DNA from: Smithella sp. ME-1
Lineage (GTDB): Bacteria; Desulfobacterota; Syntrophia; Syntrophales; Smithellaceae
Assembly: GCA_000495415.1 (NCBI GenBank)
Contig: AWGX01000537.1
Span: forward strand, 1 to 15,813
Length of the DNA stretch: 15,813 nt
Direction: 5' to 3'
Shown piece by piece: positions 11,907-15,813 of the stretch. The number at the start of each line of letters is the position of its first letter. Within the stretch, counting starts at the first letter, position 1. A program made the translations under genes and the position numbers. The notes below the pieces were generated by a model. It was not told the DNA's origin, ran no database searches, and was given only the letters and a program-made list of their open reading frames with translations.

Positions 11907-14051
11907 TTAAATTTTTGTAAAAGTGATTGCCCCTTTTTTAGGTGTAAAATATATTTGCCCGCGCCTGGGCGTGAACGTAATATCCACCCGCTTCGCGTTT
12001 TGCCTGTAATTGATAACAACATCCGCGCCGATGCCACTGTCGGAAAGCGAAATCAGTGTGCCTATAAAACTGACAACATCCGCGCCGATGCCGGAATCTG
12101 GAATGGTAAGCGAGACAGTTATTGACGGTGTAGTATCATCGCCGGAGCCGGTGTCGTTGATAGCGATTAAAGCGGAAACAAGGCTAATGAAATCCGCGCC
12201 CGCGCCGGAATCGGTGAGATTTAGCGACACGTTGATGGCTGCGGAATCTGCGCCTGTGCCGGTGTCGGTAATATTCAGCGCGGCAAGAAGTTGTGTTATG
12301 GCATCACTGCCCACACCGCTTTCGATCACTGTAACAAGTGCGTTGAGCCGTGCGATAATGTCGTTACCCGCGCCGCTATCAGCCAATGATAATAATGCAG
12401 AAATTGAACTGATGATTTCCGTGCCTGCAGCGCTATCAATAATAGATAGAGAAACATTGATACTTGCGGTATCAGAGCCGAGGCCCGTGTCGTTGATAGA
12501 CAACAGCGCCGCAATTAGAGAAAGTGCATCAGAACCGAGGCCGGAATCCGGGACGTTAAGCGAAACGTTAACAGCCGGTGCGTCGCTGCCGGAACCGCTG
12601 TCGGAAATCGCCAGGGAAACTTTAACCGCCGCATTATCTAAACCGGAACCCGCATCCGGGAGAGTAAGTGACACATTAATAGCCGGTGCGTTATCTGAGC
12701 CTGCGCCAGTGTCGGATATCGTAAGTAAAGCCGATACAAACGCGACAATATCACTGCCCGCACCGGTATCAGATACGGCCAGAGAAACATTAACCGCGAC
12801 GGAATCGGAACCCGCACCGGTATCCGTTAACAGCATCAGCTTGGCAATAAGGTTGACCGTATCAGTGCCGAGGCCGGAATCGGGAATGTTCAGCGATACA
12901 TTAACGGCAGGTGAGTCGCTGCCTGTGCCGCTGTCAGCTAAAGTCAAAGAGACTTTGATTGTTGCGGTGTCCGAACCTGTGCCGGTCTCCGGTAGCGATA
13001 TGGCAACATTGATACCGGAGATGATATCCGCGCCCGCGCCGGTTTCGGCCAGAGAGATTAATCTATTGACAACATCGATAATATCCGCACCCGATCCGGA
13101 ATCGGAAATATTAAGCGATACATTTATGCCGGAAATAATATCAGCGCCTGCGCCGCTTTCCGCCAGCGCAAGCAAAACCAATAAAGGATTGATAACATCA
13201 GCGCCTGCGCCAGTATCCGTTATCGGCAATCGCGCGGCTATACCGCCGCCGAGATTATCCGCGCCCGCGCCCGTGTCACTGAGCGCTAAGCCGACGCTGA
13301 TCTGTAAAGAATCGCTACCCGAACCGGTATCGGTGATTGATTTTATTGCTATTCTAATGCCATTATTCGCTGAACTCGCAGCGGACAAACCAGCATCGTT
13401 GATTGCCTTAACCGTGTAGGAATAAGTTGTACCTGCTACTGCTGTGGTATCGTCATACGTTGCCGTACCATGAGCAACAACACCAGAAATATCTACTGTA
13501 TCACGGTAAACTCTATGACCGCCTGTCTCACCAGTTCCTGCTGTCCATGTGATTGTGACTTTATCAGTTAAATTGTCGGTGGCTGATACAGAGGTCGGAG
13601 CGTCTGGAACGGTGACACCTGTGGCGTAAAGACTAGCATCTCTATTATATGTAAAAGCATAAGTGTGCGATCCTTGACCAAAAGTATCTTCGGCTATCGA
13701 ATATCTATCTCCTATCGTATTGTTCGCGGTGCTTTCAAGTGTTCCTCCCGACCAATACATCCCCAAGAAATCCCCGGTGGATACGTCGCAATTTTTACCA
13801 GTAAATGTCTGTTTTGAACCAGAGGTCACATTTCCTATTGTTTCATAATCCCTATCGTCGTAAGAGTTGCCAGAACCAGAGAATGTACCTATAATAGTGC
13901 CTGATAAAGTACTTGCAGCCCATATTTCAAAAGACGTAAGAACCCCACTGTTGTTTGCAGGATTTGCCGTGTATATTATTGTACTACCGTATGTTATGCT
14001 GGCATCTCTATTGGTTGCTCCAGGACCTATGTCAATAGCAGAATAAGCCAT
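11907..14051 (-). CDS. 714-residue fibronectin-III plus 24-repeat surface protein
   Basis: Three regions are visible. Residues 1-147 are beta-rich and unrecognised (MAYSAIDIGPGATNRDAS..., GNVTSGSKQTFTG, GDFLGMYWSGG). Residues 149-232 are a clear fibronectin type III domain (VPDAPTSVSATDNLTDKVTI, TWTAGTGETGGHRVYRDTV, GTTYSYTVKAINDAGLSAAS). Residues 239-680 are 24 tandem units of 18-20 residues with consensus hydrophobic-x-D-S/T-G-x-G-x-D followed by a hydrophobic INVSL or ALLS strand. A short basic end (RVDITFTPRRGQIYFTPKKG) closes it. It most resembles a phage fibre or capsid-surface decoration. It lies between capsid and neck genes rather than with the tail fibres. The start overlaps the previous stop (TAATG) with AAGGTG upstream. 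The first third of the gene is visibly more AT-rich than the repeats, suggesting a mosaic. Confidence 0.85.
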   Translation of the reverse strand: MAYSAIDIGPGATNRDASITYGSTIIYTANPANNSGVLTSFEIWAASTLSGTIIGTFSGSGNSYDDRDYETIGNVTSGSKQTFTGKNCDVSTGDFLGMYWSGGTLESTANNTIGDRYSIAEDTFGQGSHTYAFTYNRDASLYATGVTVPDAPTSVSATDNLTDKVTITWTAGTGETGGHRVYRDTVDISGVVAHGTATYDDTTAVAGTTYSYTVKAINDAGLSAASSANNGIRIAIKSITDTGSGSDSLQISVGLALSDTGAGADNLGGGIAARLPITDTGAGADVINPLLVLLALAESGAGADIISGINVSLNISDSGSGADIIDVVNRLISLAETGAGADIISGINVAISLPETGTGSDTATIKVSLTLADSGTGSDSPAVNVSLNIPDSGLGTDTVNLIAKLMLLTDTGAGSDSVAVNVSLAVSDTGAGSDIVAFVSALLTISDTGAGSDNAPAINVSLTLPDAGSGLDNAAVKVSLAISDSGSGSDAPAVNVSLNVPDSGLGSDALSLIAALLSINDTGLGSDTASINVSLSIIDSAAGTEIISSISALLSLADSGAGNDIIARLNALVTVIESGVGSDAITQLLAALNITDTGTGADSAAINVSLNLTDSGAGADFISLVSALIAINDTGSGDDTTPSITVSLTIPDSGIGADVVSFIGTLISLSDSGIGADVVINYRQNAKRVDITFTPRRGQIYFTPKKGAITFTKI
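12012..13337 (-). repeat. 24 tandem 54-60-bp coding repeats (D-S/T-G-x-G-x-D units)
   Basis: Examples: ISDTGAGSDNAPAINVSLT, LADSGAGNDIIARLNALVT, ITDTGTGADSAAINVSLN. Two subtypes recur: an 18-residue form ending INVSL/VNVSL and a 19-residue form ending SALLS or similar. Consecutive DNA copies differ widely at synonymous sites, so the array is not a recent slippage product. Unit 17 (IIDSAAGTEIISS) has lost the G-x-G-x-D core. The high density of acidic and glycine turns resembles calcium-binding RTX turns but with double the period. Confidence 0.85.
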
Positions 14052-14698
14052 TACTTCACCTTATACTTGCCAATAGTTTTCACGTTGGCAAAATCAACAT
14101 CTTTTAAAGTCTGTAATCTTTGCTTTACTTTATCCACTTTATTCATTTCACTTTTCATATAATCACTTCTACTATTTTCAGGAATTAGACTAAATCCCTC
14201 ATACATAGCTTTTCGTGATAAATAATTAATATTCTGGTTAACAACCTGACTATATGGATTCCCTTTTTCATCTTTTTTCTGACAATGTAAATCATCCATG
14301 AGATAATTCCATTGAGTAATTCCTAATGCCCATTCAAAGCACCAAAGAATTTCCTCCTCAGTAACATCATGCTCAAACTGAATTGAATGCGTGCAAAAGG
14401 GATTTAATTGCTGAACAGTTGGCAATTCTGATATCCATTTCTCATATGCAATTTGCTCTTCACCTTTTTTATAAGTTTCAAAGGACTCCATAACAGTCTT
14501 TCCTTCTCTGCTCGCTGCTATCTCGACATCCAATTCTTTCTGTCGAGGGTATCCTTCAGAGGGAATCACAGGTACAGTGACATAATGCTCAGCGATATAT
14601 TTATCATCACCTTTTTCAAGATACAATTCGGCATCAACATTAATCATGCCCATGTTTGTATATTTATCATCACCGATGTTTATAATTATGAAATACAT
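14051..14698 (-). CDS. Unrecognised AT-rich gene between capsid and repeat protein
   Basis: A 215-residue soluble protein, not recognised. It opens MYFIIINIGDDKYTNMGMIN and is rich in K, E, Y and N. There is no signal peptide or membrane segment. Segments that might be useful for searching are HYVTVPVIPSEGYPRQKE, YEKWISELPTVQQLNPFCTH, EEEILWCFEWALGITQWNYL and YEGFSLIPENSRSDYMKSEM; the C-terminal third is helical. Two cysteines are seen around residues 112 and 126, and a third at about 146. Its DNA is much more AT-rich than the adjacent capsid gene, which suggests separate acquisition. Start at 14698 has AAGGA 8 bp upstream; its stop overlaps the next start, so it is cotranslated with the 714-residue protein. 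A chaperone, cargo or attachment factor for that protein would fit, but this is a guess. Confidence 0.75.
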   Translation of the reverse strand: MYFIIINIGDDKYTNMGMINVDAELYLEKGDDKYIAEHYVTVPVIPSEGYPRQKELDVEIAASREGKTVMESFETYKKGEEQIAYEKWISELPTVQQLNPFCTHSIQFEHDVTEEEILWCFEWALGITQWNYLMDDLHCQKKDEKGNPYSQVVNQNINYLSRKAMYEGFSLIPENSRSDYMKSEMNKVDKVKQRLQTLKDVDFANVKTIGKYKVK

Positions 14699-14735
14699 CT
14701 CTATTCCTTTTCGGTCTCACCATAAAAACCCTCTG

Positions 14736-14754
14736 CCTCTGCGCGAAGCAGAGG
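14736..14754 (-). terminator. Hairpin after the capsid gene, possible weak terminator or 3' stabiliser
   Basis: Perfect 7-bp stem CCTCTGC / GCAGAGG with loop TTCGC (minus strand), in the 82-bp gap downstream of the major capsid gene. Seven bases after the stem the minus strand has TTTTT. The separation of stem and T-run makes efficient intrinsic termination doubtful. Partial termination or protection of the capsid mRNA 3' end would explain excess capsid expression. Confidence 0.35.
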
Positions 14755-14780
14755 ATTTCAAGTTGAGATCAAATCAACGG

Positions 14781-15764
14781 TTAGGTTGCGTAGGTATCTT
14801 TAAACAGATATCCCAGGTCGGCGTGCACCTGCACGATATCGGTTTCTTCCGCTACTTCGTAAACGTCCTGATGCTCTGCCGGTTCTCTCCATGTCGTTAC
14901 GCGGCGAGGCTGGCCGTCTTCATACGCGATGCGCGCCTGCAATCCGGCAGTGGCAACCTTGAGACCGAGTTTTGGAGCGCGGAAGAATAGGAAGCCCATA
15001 CCTTTGCCTGTGTTTACTTCCCAAATGTTCGCGCCGGTGAACTCCGTGCCCTGTTTGGTTTCTTTGGCCGAGTTTTTTACGGCTTTGCCGATCAACACTT
15101 CATCAAGTTCCAGCATCGCTGCGAGCAGCTCTCTCGTCATAACACCGCGCTGGGTATATTTGATCTTGTCGAGGATTGCCTCGCATTCGCAAAGCGCCAG
15201 ATATGTTGCATCGTCGAGCACCAGCACGTTGGGAACTTTGCCGGTTTTACCTTTAACGGCTTTCTTGCCTTTGGTGATATCGGCAATGAAGGTGTTTGTC
15301 GCGCCTGCGGGAAACCAGAGGCCTTCGGCATCTTCTCCGCCTGCTGCACCGTCTACCCAGGTGCCTGTTGTGATCATCGAACCGACGCGTATTTCCTTTT
15401 TCAAATCGACCTTATCTGCAGCGTATTCGATTGCGTCTTCATCTGGTTTAAGAGGCGGCGCTGTCGCCAGTTTGGAAAACCTGCGGTCTTCGTCGGTGAC
15501 TTCTTTGGCGAAGGCGAACTCTTTGGTAGCCACGGAGACTTCGTCAATTTTGTAACCACCGCGCGCGGCTCTTGTACCTGCAGCGCGAATAGCGGCTTCA
15601 TCCCGGAACCAGTCGCCTTTGTTGTACACGGTTATTTTTGCCTTTGGGTCTGCGCCGTCCAGTATCGGGAAAACGCGGTCGGCAATGTATTCCGCGTTCT
15701 TGAACGCGATGGATATATTCTGCAACGGCCCTGATACGAGCAGTTCTTTTACGTTTGGAGCCAT
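14781..15764 (-). CDS. Major capsid protein
   Basis: A 327-residue capsid subunit, probably HK97-fold. The pattern matches a major-capsid family I know from many phages: VSGPLQNISIAFKNAEYIAD (11-30), RVFPILDG, KGDWFRDEAAIRAAGTRAARGG (about 50-71), VATKEFAFAKEVTDEDRR (78-95), KEIRVGSMITTGTWVDG, the scaffold-fold helix PNVLVLDDATYLALCECEAIL then DKIKYTQRGVMTRELLAAML, and the terminal TTWREPAEHQDVYEVAEETD followed by LGYLFKDTYAT. Length is usual. Start at 15764 lies 9 bp after TTTAAAAAGGAGG. No protease or scaffold gene is visible because the window ends 49 bp upstream. It anchors the assignment of this region to a virion rather than a headless tailocin. Confidence 0.93.
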   Translation of the reverse strand: MAPNVKELLVSGPLQNISIAFKNAEYIADRVFPILDGADPKAKITVYNKGDWFRDEAAIRAAGTRAARGGYKIDEVSVATKEFAFAKEVTDEDRRFSKLATAPPLKPDEDAIEYAADKVDLKKEIRVGSMITTGTWVDGAAGGEDAEGLWFPAGATNTFIADITKGKKAVKGKTGKVPNVLVLDDATYLALCECEAILDKIKYTQRGVMTRELLAAMLELDEVLIGKAVKNSAKETKQGTEFTGANIWEVNTGKGMGFLFFRAPKLGLKVATAGLQARIAYEDGQPRRVTTWREPAEHQDVYEVAEETDIVQVHADLGYLFKDTYAT

Positions 15765-15773
15765 GTTGTGTTT

Positions 15774-15786
15774 CCTCCTTTTTAAA
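15774..15786 (-). promoter_or_regulatory. Strong ribosome-binding cassette of the capsid gene
   Basis: TTTAAAAAGGAGG on the minus strand, identical over 13 bases to the cassette before the sheath gene at 9737-9749. It lies between the capsid start and a GTGAANN repeat. Confidence 0.7.
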
Positions 15787-15789
15787 AAA

Positions 15790-15813
15790 GTGAATGGTGA
15801 AGGGTGAAGAGTG
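15790..15813. repeat. GTGAANN repeat arm at the right edge
   Basis: GTGAATG, GTGAAGG, GTGAAGA, GTG at exact 7-bp spacing, cut by the window edge. It has the same unit as the elements around the sheath and tube genes. The opposing arm, if present, lies beyond the window. Confidence 0.7.

Noticed and set aside
11897..12037. Upstream extension of the 180-residue protein to an ATG at 12037
   Set aside because: It would overlap the end of the 714-residue gene by 131 bp. A strong AAGGAGGA site precedes the ATG at 11896 and the extra 47 residues look non-native.
12010..13419. A 469-codon open frame on the + strand across the repeat array
   Set aside because: It is the antisense shadow of the repeats. 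The regular codon pattern of the D-S/T-G-x-G-x-D units keeps stops out of this frame; the product is a monotonous S-A-P-x-P-x-S-repeat with no ribosome-binding site of note, while the minus strand encodes an FnIII domain in frame with the array.
1..15813. Headless tailocin / type VI-like injection system
   Set aside because: A convincing major capsid gene and neck proteins are present in the same operon, and there are no toxin or ATPase genes of an injection system.

Overview
The window is the virion-structure part of a Mu-like contractile-tailed phage or prophage. Almost every gene is on the minus strand, so the operon reads from the right edge to the left. No host marker is present. The moderate GC content and the intergenic GTGAANN/TTCACNN and REP-like repeats suggest a Gram-negative bacterial chromosome (something like Desulfobacterota would fit), but this is a weak inference. 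No integrase, transposase, lysis, terminase or portal gene lies inside the window, so lifestyle cannot be decided here.

Layout in transcription order (right to left): major capsid protein (15764-14781); an unusual three-gene block comprising an AT-rich gene of unknown function (14698-14051), a 714-residue fibronectin-III plus 24-repeat protein (14051-11907) and a small virion-type protein (11896-11354); a short beta-rich phage protein (11299-10979); Mu gp36-like (10956-10534) and gp37-like (10530-10003) head-tail/tail completion proteins; a DUF2635 small protein (9965-9777); tail sheath (9727-8303); tail tube (8248-7892); tail assembly chaperone (7807-7454) with an overlapping second-frame extension (to 7318) typical of programmed frameshifting; tape measure (7120-5318); gpN-like DNA circularisation/baseplate protein (5309-4026); gpP-like hub (4033-2945); gp45-like spike (2948-2403); gp46-like protein (2401-2033); gp47-like baseplate J protein (2031-835); gp48/YmfQ-like protein (758-234); and the start of a tail-fibre gene (225 to the left edge). 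Gene order from gp36 to the fibre is that of phage Mu, and most junctions are overlaps or gaps under 20 bp.

Four things break the ordinary pattern. (1) The 714-residue protein between capsid and tail genes carries 24 copies of an 18-20-residue unit built on D-[S/T]-G-x-G-x-D, resembling half of an RTX calcium turn but at a different period. (2) Small palindromic repeat elements made of 7-bp GTGAANN / TTCACNN units sit around the capsid, sheath and tube genes and provide stop codons and even the C-terminus of one gene; a shared 13-bp ribosome-binding-site cassette accompanies them. (3) A hydrophobic three-helix ORF lies on the opposite strand in the only real gap of the tail operon (7107-7397). 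(4) The baseplate J protein has a tandemly duplicated domain inserted at a precise point in its conserved core.

The longest stretch without a minus-strand gene is about 190 bp (7127-7317), occupied by the antisense ORF. No other gap exceeds about 100 bp. I saw no convincing promoter, tRNA, CRISPR or insertion sequence.
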